A DNA stretch of 64,000 nt from Planctomonas psychrotolerans (GCF_008642235.1 NZ_SJEV01000001.1:1754400-1818399); one strand, 5' to 3'; positions 47,693 through 63,574 are shown, numbered from the stretch's first letter. Program-made: numbers and translations. Notes: generated by a model not told the origin, from the letters alone.

Positions 47693-48241
47693 CTAGTCGG
47701 AGAATCCGGCGTCGTCGAGGGACGTGTCGCGCTCCTCGGACCCCGGCTTCGGCTCACCGACATCGGATGCCCAGGTCGGCGCCATCCGCTTCAGCTGCGC
47801 GCCGCGCCACTGCCAGAACGCCCAGAACGGCGGCCACAGCGCGGCGCCCACGGGGCCGGCCTCGAAGATCAGCTGGTCGCGGTACAGGGTCTTGCCGGTG
47901 CCCGCCGGATCGGGGGAGATCGCCATCCGGTGGTCCCAACGGGTGGTCAGCGCGAGGAGCCCGCTGAGGCCCTTGCCGCTGTCCCGCATCATCCGCACGT
48001 CGGGCACGCGGGTGGCGGGGAAGCTGATGTCGATGACCTGCTCGCCCATCGGCACCGAGCGAGCGGCGAGGGCGCGCACCGGGTGGGCGCCGGTGCCCCA
48101 CATCGTAGGGAAGGCGTCGGGCGCGATCGGTTCGAAGTCGAGCAACGGGCTCGACACCTCGCGGAGGACCGCCGGGGACTGGATGGCGCGCCAGGCGGCA
48201 TCCGGGTCGCAGTCGAGGATGAGTTTCAGCAGTACGCGCAT
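47693..48241 (-). CDS. SRPBCC/START-like protein
   Basis: A 182-residue protein of the polyketide cyclase / START-like fold. The start MRVLLKLILDCDPDAAWRAIQS is a classical SRPBCC first strand, and RWDHRMAISPDPAGTGKTLYRDQLIFEAG is the later sheet; the C-terminal helix WPPFWAFWQWRGAQLKRM closes the cavity. ATG 48241 starts at the conserved strand; the frame is open further upstream without support. A small hydrophobic ligand is likely but unknown. Confidence 0.8.
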   Translation of the reverse strand: MRVLLKLILDCDPDAAWRAIQSPAVLREVSSPLLDFEPIAPDAFPTMWGTGAHPVRALAARSVPMGEQVIDISFPATRVPDVRMMRDSGKGLSGLLALTTRWDHRMAISPDPAGTGKTLYRDQLIFEAGPVGAALWPPFWAFWQWRGAQLKRMAPTWASDVGEPKPGSEERDTSLDDAGFSD

Positions 48242-48288
48242 CCCCCTAGTCTCCCTCTCCCCGGCTGAGGGTGCGCTAGAACTGGGGG

Positions 48289-48804
48289 ATGGCGATTCGG
48301 TTCTGGCTCGGCGTGCTCCCCGGAGACTCCGTCGAGCGAGTGGTGCGGCTCGGCGTCGCCCAGTTGAACTTCGGTGCACGGCCGGCGATCGCCGGCATGG
48401 GGGAGGCGGACGGCGTGGTGCTCTACTCGCCGCGCGAGTTCTCGCCCGACGGACCCGCACTGCGCGCGTTCACCGCCATCGGCCGGGTGTCCGACGACGC
48501 GGTGTACCAGGACCACATTCCGCGGCAGGCGGGGTCGGCGTGGCGGCCGTGGCGTCGCCGCGTGGACTGGGACGCGTCGGCCGTCCCGGCACCCATTCGT
48601 CCGCTGCTGCACACCCTGGACTTCACCCGCGACGATCCGGACTGGGGCTACTCGCTGCGCCGCGGCTACCTCGAACTCTCGCGTCACGACTTCGAGGTGA
48701 TCCGGGTGAGCATGCGGTCGTTGCCGCCGGAGCCGTCACGTCGCGTCATCTCCGGCTGGGACGCCGCCGCATCGGCTCTACGATCGACGGATGAGCACGA
48801 CTGA
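48289..48804 (+). CDS. EVE-domain protein
   Basis: A 171-residue protein of the EVE (PUA-like) fold. Family features are FWLGVLPGDSVERVVRLGVAQLNFG, the VVLYSPREFSPDGPALRAFTAIGRV strand-loop and WGYSLRRGYLELSRHDFEVI. EVE domains bind modified nucleic-acid bases; this short actinobacterial form has no fused nuclease. It overlaps the next gene by 14 bases, suggesting coupled translation. Confidence 0.82.
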   Translation: MAIRFWLGVLPGDSVERVVRLGVAQLNFGARPAIAGMGEADGVVLYSPREFSPDGPALRAFTAIGRVSDDAVYQDHIPRQAGSAWRPWRRRVDWDASAVPAPIRPLLHTLDFTRDDPDWGYSLRRGYLELSRHDFEVIRVSMRSLPPEPSRRVISGWDAAASALRSTDEHD

Positions 48805-49624
48805 CCCGTTCGGTGCCGGTGCGTCCACGGATGCGTCCTCCCGCACCGCGCCGCATCCGCACGCGCAATCGGGGTATCAGGTGCGGTTCGACTGGGGACG
48901 GGACGGGGCACTCCTGCTCTCGGACGCCTCCGTGGTCGTCGTCGTCGACGCGCTCGCGTTCAGCACCACCGTGGAGCTCGCGGTGAGCGACGGCGTCGAG
49001 GTGCTGCCGTGGGGGGTCGCGGACGACGATGCCGCCGCTTTCGCGTCGGCACGCGATGCGGTGCTGGCCGGTGAACGTGCGCTGCCCGGCGTGGTGGAGC
49101 TGCTGCCGTCGACCGTGACGGACGCGCTAGGGGCGATCGCGGCGGAGCGCCGGAGGGTGGTGCTCGCCTCGCCCGACGGCGGCGACATCGCACGGGCACT
49201 GGCGGACCGCGGCGTGACCGTGGTCGCCGGGAGCCTCCGCAATCGGACGGCGGTGGCCGAATGGGTGCTGCGCGAGCAGGAGAAGCTCGGGGGTCGCGCG
49301 ACCGTGGCCGTGATCGCCGCGGGCGAGTCCCGCGACTCGGGTGCTCTGCGTCCGGCCGTGGAGGACTTGCTGGCGGCCGGTGCCATCCTCGACGCGCTCA
49401 TCGACGTGGGCATCGATCACTGCTCACCGGAAGCGGCGGCGGCGGCGGCGGCGTTCTCCGGCCTCCGACGCGGGATCGGGCACCTCATCACCGCGTCGGC
49501 CTCCGCGGAGGAGGCGCGAGCGGCGGGCGCGGCCGACGAGGAGCTGGCGCGGCAGGTCGATGCGTCTCGCACCGTGCCCGTGCTCCGGGAATTCGGATTC
49601 CGCGCGGAGCGTTATTCCGGATGA
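48791..49624 (+). CDS. 2-phosphosulfolactate phosphatase family protein (ComB-like)
   Basis: A 277-residue ComB-family hydrolase. Family features are VVVVDALAFSTTVELAVSDGV, VLASPDGGDIARAL with a conserved Asp, and VAVIAAGESRDSGALRPAVEDLLAAGAI near the middle. ComB removes phosphate from 2-phospho-3-sulfolactate in coenzyme M synthesis, which is not expected in this organism, so the substrate here is probably another sulfo- or phosphoacid. ATG 48791 overlaps the EVE gene. Confidence 0.85.
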   Translation: MSTTDPFGAGASTDASSRTAPHPHAQSGYQVRFDWGRDGALLLSDASVVVVVDALAFSTTVELAVSDGVEVLPWGVADDDAAAFASARDAVLAGERALPGVVELLPSTVTDALGAIAAERRRVVLASPDGGDIARALADRGVTVVAGSLRNRTAVAEWVLREQEKLGGRATVAVIAAGESRDSGALRPAVEDLLAAGAILDALIDVGIDHCSPEAAAAAAAFSGLRRGIGHLITASASAEEARAAGAADEELARQVDASRTVPVLREFGFRAERYSG

Positions 49625-49664
49625 GGTCGCGACACCGCGGCTCGACACCGGCGTGGAGGTAACG

Positions 49665-49966
49665 ATGAAAGCAGTACTGGGCGACACGGTTCTCGCAGAG
49701 GCCCCCAAGAAGACCTGATCAAGATCGAAGGCAACTGGTACTTCCCGCCGTCGAGCGTGCGCTCGGAACTCCTCGAGGAGAGCGACACCCCGTACCACTG
49801 TCCGTGGAAGGGCGACACCCAGTACTTCAGCGTGAAAGACGGCGACACGCTGCTGCGCGACCGTGCCTGGTCGTACCCCACCCCGATCCCCACCTCGTTC
49901 GACCGGGTCGGCAAGGACTTCAGCGGGTACGTCGCGTTCTGGAAAGAGGTCTCCGTCACCGAGTAG
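49665..49966 (+). pseudogene. DUF427 protein gene with a one-base frameshift
   Basis: GGAGG and ATG 49665 begin MKAVLGDTVLAEAPK, the usual DUF427 start, but the frame stops at 49718. The next frame reads LIKIEGNWYFPPSSV and then RSELLEESDTPYHCPWKGDT to a stop at 49966, which completes the family (HCPWKGDTQYFSV and WSYPTPI). Adding one base near 49709-49713 (AAGAAGAC to AAGGAAGAC) restores one protein of about 100 residues. It may be a real mutation or a sequencing error. Confidence 0.85.
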
Positions 49967-50015
49967 TCGCGCGGTGGCCGCCGGTCGGTCACCAGCGTCT
50001 CAGCGGGCGAGCGTC

Positions 50016-50510
50016 TCAGCGGGCGGAGGCCGAGGCTCTTCGGCGCTCCGCCTGCGTGATCTCCCGCTTCTGCCAGTCGATCAGGTGTCGGGGGGAGAAC
50101 CGACGGGTGCAGAGCCCGCAGGCGAGCGGGCGGGTGGGCCTGCGGTACCGGTAGTGCTCGTGACCTGCAGGGCACATGCCGATCCATGGTGCCAGGTCGT
50201 TCGCGATCTCGCCGGAATGCGTGCGCTTCCCGACGTAACCGATCCCCGCGGCGATCGACCGCCACTTCGGCCCGTGCCCGGCTCGCGGGCCCGCTAGCGC
50301 GTGCGCGACTTCGTGCAGCAGCACCTGATGGATCTCGTTCTCGTCGTAGCGCGACGCGAGGTACCGCGACACGGTGATGCGCTTGATCCCGTAGTTGCAG
50401 AGCCCCGCGCGAGTCTTGGCATTGTCGAACGCGAACGACCAGACGGTCGGGTCGAGATGCCGGGCGATGAGGTTCTTCGCCTCTACTCGAACGCGTTCCA
50501 GGTCTGCCAC
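50016..50510 (-). CDS. SprT-like zinc metalloprotease-fold protein
   Basis: A 164-residue protein of the SprT-like family. The metal motif HEVAHALAGPRAGHGPKWRSIA gives HExxH and a third His. A C-terminal zinc ribbon follows (CPAGHEHYRYRRP and LACGLC, with two CxnC-type pairs). GTG 50510 (VADLERVRVEAKNL) is chosen because it starts the conserved helix; an upstream ATG at 50567 would add 19 residues without similarity. Role unknown, possibly protease acting on DNA-bound proteins. Confidence 0.83.
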   Translation of the reverse strand: MADLERVRVEAKNLIARHLDPTVWSFAFDNAKTRAGLCNYGIKRITVSRYLASRYDENEIHQVLLHEVAHALAGPRAGHGPKWRSIAAGIGYVGKRTHSGEIANDLAPWIGMCPAGHEHYRYRRPTRPLACGLCTRRFSPRHLIDWQKREITQAERRRASASAR

Positions 50511-50612
50511 CCGACGAGGATAACCCGCACTCCCGACGGCGCTCGGACCGTGTCGCCGCGTCGTCACGACACGGCGCGCACGGCACCGTGGGGAGGGGAA
50601 GCGGGGAGCGGC

Positions 50613-51140
50613 CTACCCGTTGGAGGCGATCTTCTCCCGGATGACGGAGATGCCGACGCTGGTGGCCTCGAGCTGCGCGGCCGACACGTTCTCCCGCTCA
50701 CGCAGTGCGTGGGCGTCTTCGAGGTCGACGAGCGCCCGGCGGTAGTCGCCCTTGTCGAAGTACGACTTGCCGCGGTGCTCGAGCGCCGAAGCTTCGAGCA
50801 GCGCCCAGTCGTGGGTGTGCGCCTCGTCGACGCATCCGCTGAGCTCCATGAGCGCGATCTCGAGCTTGCCCTGGTACTGCTGGATCTGGGCCCGCCGGAT
50901 GCGCGCCGCCAGCAGCGTCTCCCGGTCACCGGTGAATCGCGCCTGGCGCACGGTCTCGTTCGCCATGAGCCACGCCTCGTCGATGCGGCCGACCATGCGG
51001 TACAGCGCGAGCTTCTCGGTCAGCGCGGCGAGGCTGCGCTGGTTCTCGAGTTCGTCGAGTCGACGACCCGCGGCGAGCAGGTCCACCTGCTCGCGGAGGG
51101 TCTCGCGGTCGTAGCCAAGGAAGATCGAGGTGCCTGTCAC
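50613..51140 (-). CDS. Helical TPR-like hypothetical protein
   Basis: A 175-residue, almost fully helical protein. Helical pairs such as RIDEAWLMANETVRQARFTGD, EIALMELSGCVDEAHTHDWA and SALEHRGKSYFDKGDYRRAL follow the spacing of tetratricopeptide repeats, the last being the clearest. No enzyme motif or membrane segment is present. It likely serves as a protein-binding scaffold. It follows the PQQ-type dehydrogenase gene on the same strand. Confidence 0.78.
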   Translation of the reverse strand: MTGTSIFLGYDRETLREQVDLLAAGRRLDELENQRSLAALTEKLALYRMVGRIDEAWLMANETVRQARFTGDRETLLAARIRRAQIQQYQGKLEIALMELSGCVDEAHTHDWALLEASALEHRGKSYFDKGDYRRALVDLEDAHALRERENVSAAQLEATSVGISVIREKIASNG

Positions 51141-51149
51141 CCTACGAAC

Positions 51150-52448
51150 TTAGCTCCCCGCGAGCGGAGTCAGGTCGACCTGGATCAGCTTGTCGTCGCC
51201 TTCGCGCGGCGATCCGCGTCCGTCCGTGTTGTTGGTGAGCATCCACACGCTGCCGTCCCGTCCGGCTGTCACGTCGCGGATGCGACCGAACTCCTCCACG
51301 AAGTACCCGACCGCCGTCAACTCCCCGTCCACGAATTCGCCCTCGGCGCCCGCGGTTCCGGTCTGGATCACCCAGAGCCGCTCACCGCCGAGACCGGCCA
51401 TGAAGATGGTGTCCCGCACGATGGCGAGGCCGCTCGGGCTGGCGTCGCTGGTGGGCCACTGGTAGACGGGGTTGATCATGCCGTCGGCGGTGCCCTGTCC
51501 CTCGACGATCGGCCAGCCGTAGTTGCCGCCCGCCTCGATCACGTTCAGCTCGTCCCACGTGTTCTGGCCGAACTCGGCGGCCCACAGCTGGCCGTCGTCG
51601 TCCCACGCGATGCCCTGCGAATTGCGGTGCCCGTAGGAGTAGGTGAGCGAACCGGCGATCGGGTTGTCGTCGGGCACGGATCCGTCGGGGTTCATGCGGA
51701 GGATCTTGCCGGAGAGCGCGGAAGGATCCTGAGCGCTGTCCTCGTTGCTCGCGTCGCCGGCCGTCACGTACAGCGCACCGTCGGGCCCGAACGCGATGCG
51801 GCCGCCGTTGTGGTTGCCAGCCTTTGGGATGCCGGTCAGCACAGTCTCGGCGGCCCCGAACGTGTAGCTGCCGGGATCGCCCTCGAGCGGCATCCGCACC
51901 ACGCGGTTGTCGTCGGCAGAGGTGAAGTAGGCGTAGAGGAAGGGACCGCCGGGTGCGGCATCCGCCACCCCGGTGCCGTCGGCGTCAGCGTTGGCCGCGT
52001 CGGGGTCGGTGCCGGCCGCGTCGGGGTCGGCGTTCTCGACAGCACCAGCAGGATCGCCCAGCACGGCGATTCCGAGCAGACCGCCCTCACCCTGGGGAGC
52101 CACGCCCTCCACGGTGCCCACGTCGCGAGTCGCGCCATCCGCCGCCACCTCGACGATCATGGCGGTGTCCCGCTCGCTGACCAGGGTGGATCCGGAATCA
52201 AGGCGAGCCATCGACCACGGCGCCTGCAGTCCGGTTGCGAGCGCGGCCGGAGTGCCCGCCGGTTGCACGGGGCCGACGGGCTCAGTGGCCTCGTCGTCGG
52301 TCGGCGGGCTGGGCTCGGTCGGCGCGGGGGCCGGAGTACCTTCGACCGCCGCCGGTGGTTGCTCCTGCGGTGAGCATCCGCTCACCACGAGAGCGACCAC
52401 GAGCGCGCCGATGATGAGGAGCGGGAATGCGAAGATGCGACGAAGCAT
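51150..52448 (-). CDS. PQQ-dependent sugar dehydrogenase-like lipoprotein
   Basis: Exported beta-propeller protein of 432 residues in the glucose/sorbosone dehydrogenase family. ATG 52448 (MLRRIFAFPLLII) is preceded by AGGAGG seven bases upstream and followed by the lipobox VVSGCSP, then a Pro/Glu linker. Propeller motifs include LATGLQAPWSMARL, GNHNGGRIAFGPDGALYVTAGD, YGHRNSQGIAWDDDGQLWAAEFG and the GGNYGWPIVEG end. An Asp/Ala-rich loop of about 25 residues (ADPDAAGTDPDAANADADG) is inserted in the first blade. Cofactor use needs proof, since many actinobacteria lack PQQ synthesis. Confidence 0.88.
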   Translation of the reverse strand: MLRRIFAFPLLIIGALVVALVVSGCSPQEQPPAAVEGTPAPAPTEPSPPTDDEATEPVGPVQPAGTPAALATGLQAPWSMARLDSGSTLVSERDTAMIVEVAADGATRDVGTVEGVAPQGEGGLLGIAVLGDPAGAVENADPDAAGTDPDAANADADGTGVADAAPGGPFLYAYFTSADDNRVVRMPLEGDPGSYTFGAAETVLTGIPKAGNHNGGRIAFGPDGALYVTAGDASNEDSAQDPSALSGKILRMNPDGSVPDDNPIAGSLTYSYGHRNSQGIAWDDDGQLWAAEFGQNTWDELNVIEAGGNYGWPIVEGQGTADGMINPVYQWPTSDASPSGLAIVRDTIFMAGLGGERLWVIQTGTAGAEGEFVDGELTAVGYFVEEFGRIRDVTAGRDGSVWMLTNNTDGRGSPREGDDKLIQVDLTPLAGS

Positions 52449-52586
52449 GTGCTGAACCTCCTGCCGGGTGATCCATTCTGACCCGCCGCCCTGAACGTCC
52501 CCGCCGAGCGCGCTGAGGCGACTGTTCTCGCTGCTCGCCCGGGCCGGGACGGGCGGAGCCGGCACCTCGCGGGAGGGAGGCTCGCG

Positions 52587-53456
52587 CTACCAGGTGGAGG
52601 AGCCGCGTCCGGTCTGGAAGATGCTCCGCGCGGGGGGTGGTGACGGCACGGCGGTCGCATCGGTCACCACGGGCGCCCCGGCGATGAAGTCGGTCAGCTC
52701 CCGACCGTCCACCATCTTGGCTGGGGAGGAATCGCCCGCGAGCAGGCGGGGGAGCGACCCGGTGGGCAGCGGTGTCGCGGACGCCGCAACCACGATGTTC
52801 CCGAAGCGGCGACCCTTCAGCATCTGGGTGTCCGCGAGTGCGGCGACGTGGGGCAGCAGGTGCGCCACCGTCGACAGCTGGCTGCGGGCGAAGGTAAGGC
52901 CGGCGCCGTCCGCCACGTTGACGGCGAGGATGCCGGAAGGGGCGAGAAGCGCGATCACCTCGCGGTAGAACTCCACGCTGGTCACATGCGCCGGCGTGCG
53001 CGCTCCGCTGAAGATGTCCACCACGACGAGGTCGGCGCTGCCCCGGAGACCCTCCGGCAGCTTGGCCAGCACCTCGCGGGCATCGCCGTAGCGCAGTCGG
53101 ATCTGGGCAGCACGGGGGAACGGCGCGGCCTCGCGCACCATGTCGACGAGGCCGCGCTCCAGCTCGACGACCTGCTGCCGCGATCCGGGGCGCGTGTGCG
53201 CCACGTAGCGGGGGAGGGTGAGCGCGCCGGCACCGAGGTGCACGGCCGTGATCGACTCGCCCTCGGGGGCGACGAGATCGATGAGGTGACCGATGCGGCG
53301 CACGTACTCGAACGAGAGGTGGCTGGGGTCGTCCACGTCCACGTGGGACTGCGGCGTTCCGTCCACGACCAGGGTCAGGGACCCTGGGCTGTGCCGGTCG
53401 GTCTCGAGCCGTGCCGTGCCGGCGGAGACCTGGACCTCCGGGGTGCTGTCGTTCAC
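52587..53456 (-). CDS. Spermidine synthase-like methyltransferase-fold protein
   Basis: A 289-residue Rossmann-fold protein related to spermidine synthases. The cofactor loop is AVHLGAGALTLPRYVAHTRP, the acidic end of strand two is in VVELERGLVDMVRE, then RLRYGDAREVLAKLPEG and ADLVVVDIFSGARTPAHVTS. In this group the polyamine-site Asp is often changed, so real aminopropyl transfer is doubtful. It is the gene just upstream of the rpoB promoter, in opposite direction. Confidence 0.82.
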   Translation of the reverse strand: MNDSTPEVQVSAGTARLETDRHSPGSLTLVVDGTPQSHVDVDDPSHLSFEYVRRIGHLIDLVAPEGESITAVHLGAGALTLPRYVAHTRPGSRQQVVELERGLVDMVREAAPFPRAAQIRLRYGDAREVLAKLPEGLRGSADLVVVDIFSGARTPAHVTSVEFYREVIALLAPSGILAVNVADGAGLTFARSQLSTVAHLLPHVAALADTQMLKGRRFGNIVVAASATPLPTGSLPRLLAGDSSPAKMVDGRELTDFIAGAPVVTDATAVPSPPPARSIFQTGRGSSTW

Positions 53457-53500
53457 GCTCCCGAGTACATCACGGGTTGCGTCCCCTCCGATCGCCGTAC

Positions 53501-53678
53501 GGTCGCTGAGCCCGTCGCCTACGGTCGCTGAGCCTGTCGAAGCGACGGGACCTGCCGCGGGATTGCGACCGGTACGGTCGCTGAGCCTGTCGAAGCGACG
53601 TGAGTCGACGTCGGGTTGTGTCCCTTCGACGGGCTCAGGGACCGTGGGGGTTGTGTCCCTTCGACGGGCTCAGGGACC
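53501..53678. repeat. Five palindromic repeat copies upstream of rpoB
   Basis: Direct copies of the GTCGCT type lie at 53501-53520 (broken), 53523-53546 and 53576-53599; inverted copies of the GTCCCT type lie at 53620-53643 and 53655-53678. The order, direct GTCGCT copies followed by inverted GTCCCT copies, repeats that seen at 43.6-43.9 kb. Confidence 0.9.
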
Positions 53679-53748
53679 GTGGGCACCGGGCGACACGGCC
53701 AGCGGGATGCGGTTATACCGGACATCGGGACCGAACGCAAGAATCGGC

Positions 53749-53777
53749 TTTACAGAAGCACCGGCTCGCCCTATACT
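53749..53777 (+). promoter_or_regulatory. Promoter of rpoB-rpoC
   Basis: TTTACA (53749-53754), a 17-base spacer and TATACT (53772-53777), a near-consensus housekeeping promoter in locally AT-richer DNA. The expected transcription start is near 53784, leaving about 175 bases of leader. Confidence 0.8.
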
Positions 53778-53946
53778 GGTCTTTTGCGCTCCCACTCCCC
53801 ATGCCCTCATATTGCGGTCGGCCATGTTCTCGCTCGGGGATAACTCTTCGAGCGACTCTCTTCTCATACGGGGTAGTGCGAGTTTTCTTTCCGCACCAAT
53901 CACACATTGGCAGACGACAGTAAAAATGGAGCCCGACGGGGCCCAC

Positions 53947-53951
53947 GGAGG
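53947..53951 (+). promoter_or_regulatory. Ribosome binding site that fixes the TTG start of rpoB
   Basis: GGAGG lies eight bases before TTG 53960. The codon gives [20 protein letters not shown], the N-terminus usual for RpoB in this family, and no ATG lies nearby in frame. Confidence 0.85.
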
Positions 53952-53959
53952 TTATTTCC

Positions 53960-57448
<3,489 letters not shown>

Positions 57449-57496
57449 GCCCTCCGACACCTAACGACTCGAAGCTTTCCAAGGAGAGAAGGAAAA

Positions 57497-61396
<3,900 letters not shown>

Positions 61397-61419
61397 ACCG
61401 TACGCACGGTACGACGGAA

Positions 61420-61446
61420 GGGCCCCGCTTCGGCGGGGCCCTTTCT
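61420..61446 (+). terminator. Rho-independent terminator of the rpoBC operon
   Basis: GGGCCCCGC (61420-61428), loop TTCG, GCGGGGCCC (61433-61441), then TTTCT. The nine-base perfect stem with a UUCG loop starts 24 bases after the rpoC stop. Confidence 0.92.
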
Positions 61447-61474
61447 CGTGCCCTGCGGTCGGTGCGTCTCCCGC

Positions 61475-61513
61475 GGTCGCTGAGCCCGCGGTCCCTGAGC
61501 CTGTCGAAGGGGC
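61475..61513. repeat. Two palindromic repeat copies after the rpoC terminator
   Basis: A broken GTCGCT-type copy (61475-61488) is followed at once by GGTCCCTGAGCCTGTCGAAGGGGC at 61490-61513, here in the same orientation as the GTCGCT type. They lie just behind the terminator hairpin. Confidence 0.85.
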
Positions 61514-61795
61514 ATCCGCCGCCGGCGCCGCCGATTTCGTCAATCGCGATAGTAGCTTCGGGGGCGATTGACGGAAAGGGTGGCGCCAGCGGCCGTATCT
61601 GCAGCGCGTGATCGACACCGCGGCGCCCGCGCGAGAGGGGTCGCGGCGCGCGACGCGGCGCGTCGACCAGCTCGGGGAGCGGGGGTGCGTCGGGAGTTCG
61701 GGACGGGGGCGGGATGCCCCCGATGTGGGGCTGTCGCCGAATATCGCCCCGGGATACTTTTGCACTCGGTGGAAGTCCGCCGTTCCCAATGTTGA

Positions 61796-61807
61796 TACCC
61801 GCGGGTA
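61796..61807. promoter_or_regulatory. Perfect palindrome TACCCGCGGGTA upstream of pilB
   Basis: A 12-base perfect inverted repeat, 32 bases before the pilB start codon and 21 bases before its ribosome site. It may be a regulator site or a small hairpin in the message leader. Confidence 0.4.
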
Positions 61808-61838
61808 GGTCGATTCCGACCGCGTGCAAGGAGACCCA

Positions 61839-63509
61839 GTGGCGTACCTGACGGAGATTCTGATCCTCCACGGTGCCCTTCCCATCGAACATCTCGACCG
61901 GACGGTGGCCGGCGCGTCCGAGGACGAGGCAGCCGTGCGTGCACTCGTCGCCGACGGGCACGTGTCCGAGGCCCAGCTGGCGTCCGCGCGGGCCGCTCGA
62001 GCCGGGTTGCCCCTCGTCGAGCTCGTCGACTATCCGGTCGATCGCACCGCCGTCGCGCTGGTGCCCGCGTCGATGTGCCGCCGGTATCAGGTACTGCCGA
62101 TCGCCATCACCGACGACCGGATCACTCTGGCCATGGTCGACCCCGGCAACGTGTTCGCCCTCGATGACGTGCGTTCGGCCGCCCGCATGCAGGTCACGCC
62201 GGTCGTGGCCTCGCAGCCCGACCTCCTTGCCGCCCTCGATCGCTTCCACCGTGCGGACGGCGAACTCAGCGACCTCACCTCGGCCATCGAGGAGGAGCAC
62301 GAGGAGCAGGATGCGTCGAGCGGCATCGGCGGTGCCGACGTGGATGACGACGCACCCATCGTGCGCTTCGTCAATTTGCTGGTCAGCCAGGCGATCCAGG
62401 ACCGCGCGTCCGACATCCACATCGAGCCTGCGGAGAAGGACGTGCGGGTCCGTTACCGTATCGACGGCGTATTGCACGAGATGCAGCGCGCGCCCAAGAG
62501 CATCCAGAACGGCGTCATCTCGCGGCTCAAGATCATGAGCGACATCGATATCGCCGAGCGGCGGAAGCCGCAGGACGGCCGCATGTCGGTTTCGCACGGC
62601 GGCCGGCGCATCGACCTCCGCGTGGCCACCCTGCCCACGGTGTGGGGCGAGAAGGTCGTCATGCGCATCCTCGACAATGCCGCGTCGAACATGGACCTGC
62701 GCGAACTGCACCTGCTCGACCGCAACTTCGAGGCCTACCGCCAGTCCTATTCGAAGCCGTACGGGATGATCCTCGTCACCGGCCCCACCGGGTCGGGCAA
62801 GTCGACCACCCTGTACACGACGCTGAACACCGTGGCCCGTCCGGAGATCAACGTGATCACGGTCGAGGACCCGGTGGAGTACCGGATGCCCGGCATCAAT
62901 CAGGTGCAGGTGAACCCGAAGGCAGGACTGACCTTCGCCAGCGCCCTCCGCTCCATCCTGCGGTCCGACCCCGACGTGGTGCTGCTCGGCGAGATCCGCG
63001 ACCACGAGACCGCGCAGATCGCTATCGAGGCCGCCCTCACCGGCCACCTCGTGCTCTCCACGCTGCACACCAACGACGCACCGAGCGCCGTGACTCGCCT
63101 CACCGAAATGGGCATCGAACCTTTCCTCGTCGGCTCCGCCCTCGACTGCGTGGTCGCCCAGCGACTCGCTCGTCGGTTGTGCGACCGCTGCAAGGCGGCG
63201 TATCAGCACGATCCCGAGGAACTGGCCCGACTGCGTCTCGGACCGGGACTCGACGCCCCGCCTGCCACGCTCTACCGGCCGGTCGGGTGCTCGTCCTGCT
63301 CGAACACCGGGTACCGCGGCCGCATCGCCGTGCACGAGGTCATGCAGGTCACCGAGGAGATCGAGCGCCATGCGGTGGCACGGTCGTCGAGCGCGGACAT
63401 CGCGCACACCGCCCGCGAGCAGGGGATGATCACGCTCCGCGAAGACGGCTGGGCCAAGGCGCTGCTGGGGTACACCTCGGTGGAGGAGATTCTGCGCGTG
63501 GTCGCATAA
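61839..63509 (+). CDS. pilB: Type IV pilus assembly ATPase PilB (GspE/PulE family)
   Basis: Motor ATPase that drives pilus subunit assembly at the inner side of the membrane, 556 residues. The N-terminal domain is of the MshEN type (MAYLTEILILHGALP and the LPIAITDDRITLAMVDPGN strand). The ATPase core has Walker A VTGPTGSGKSTTLYTTLN near residue 315, the Asp box ITVEDPVEYRMPG, Walker B VVLLGEIRDHETAQIAIEAA and the His box LSTLHTNDAPSAVTRL. A tetra-cysteine zinc site is present (CDRCKAAY and CSSCSNTGYRGR). GTG 61839 is supported by AAGGAG five bases upstream. pilT follows. Confidence 0.94.
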   Translation: MAYLTEILILHGALPIEHLDRTVAGASEDEAAVRALVADGHVSEAQLASARAARAGLPLVELVDYPVDRTAVALVPASMCRRYQVLPIAITDDRITLAMVDPGNVFALDDVRSAARMQVTPVVASQPDLLAALDRFHRADGELSDLTSAIEEEHEEQDASSGIGGADVDDDAPIVRFVNLLVSQAIQDRASDIHIEPAEKDVRVRYRIDGVLHEMQRAPKSIQNGVISRLKIMSDIDIAERRKPQDGRMSVSHGGRRIDLRVATLPTVWGEKVVMRILDNAASNMDLRELHLLDRNFEAYRQSYSKPYGMILVTGPTGSGKSTTLYTTLNTVARPEINVITVEDPVEYRMPGINQVQVNPKAGLTFASALRSILRSDPDVVLLGEIRDHETAQIAIEAALTGHLVLSTLHTNDAPSAVTRLTEMGIEPFLVGSALDCVVAQRLARRLCDRCKAAYQHDPEELARLRLGPGLDAPPATLYRPVGCSSCSNTGYRGRIAVHEVMQVTEEIERHAVARSSSADIAHTAREQGMITLREDGWAKALLGYTSVEEILRVVA

Positions 63510-63574
63510 CGACGGGCCTGACGGCGCGAGGGGACGCGCCGCAGGGTGGGGAAGTGCAATGGGGGGACACAGCA

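Larger units (their letters stand above)
53457..53959. other. Intergenic region before rpoB (503 bases)
   Basis: No gene is supported. The left half holds five palindromic repeat copies (53501-53678), and the right half holds the rpoB promoter and an untranslated leader of about 175 bases. The usual upstream neighbours rplJ and rplL are absent, so rpoB has its own control here. Confidence 0.7.
61397..61838. other. Intergenic region between rpoC and pilB (442 bases)
   Basis: No gene is supported. It contains the rpoC terminator, two palindromic repeat copies (61475-61513), a GC-rich middle, and near the right end an AT-richer stretch with the palindrome TACCCGCGGGTA. The pilB promoter should lie in the last 150 bases, but no clear -35/-10 pair was found. 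Confidence 0.6.
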
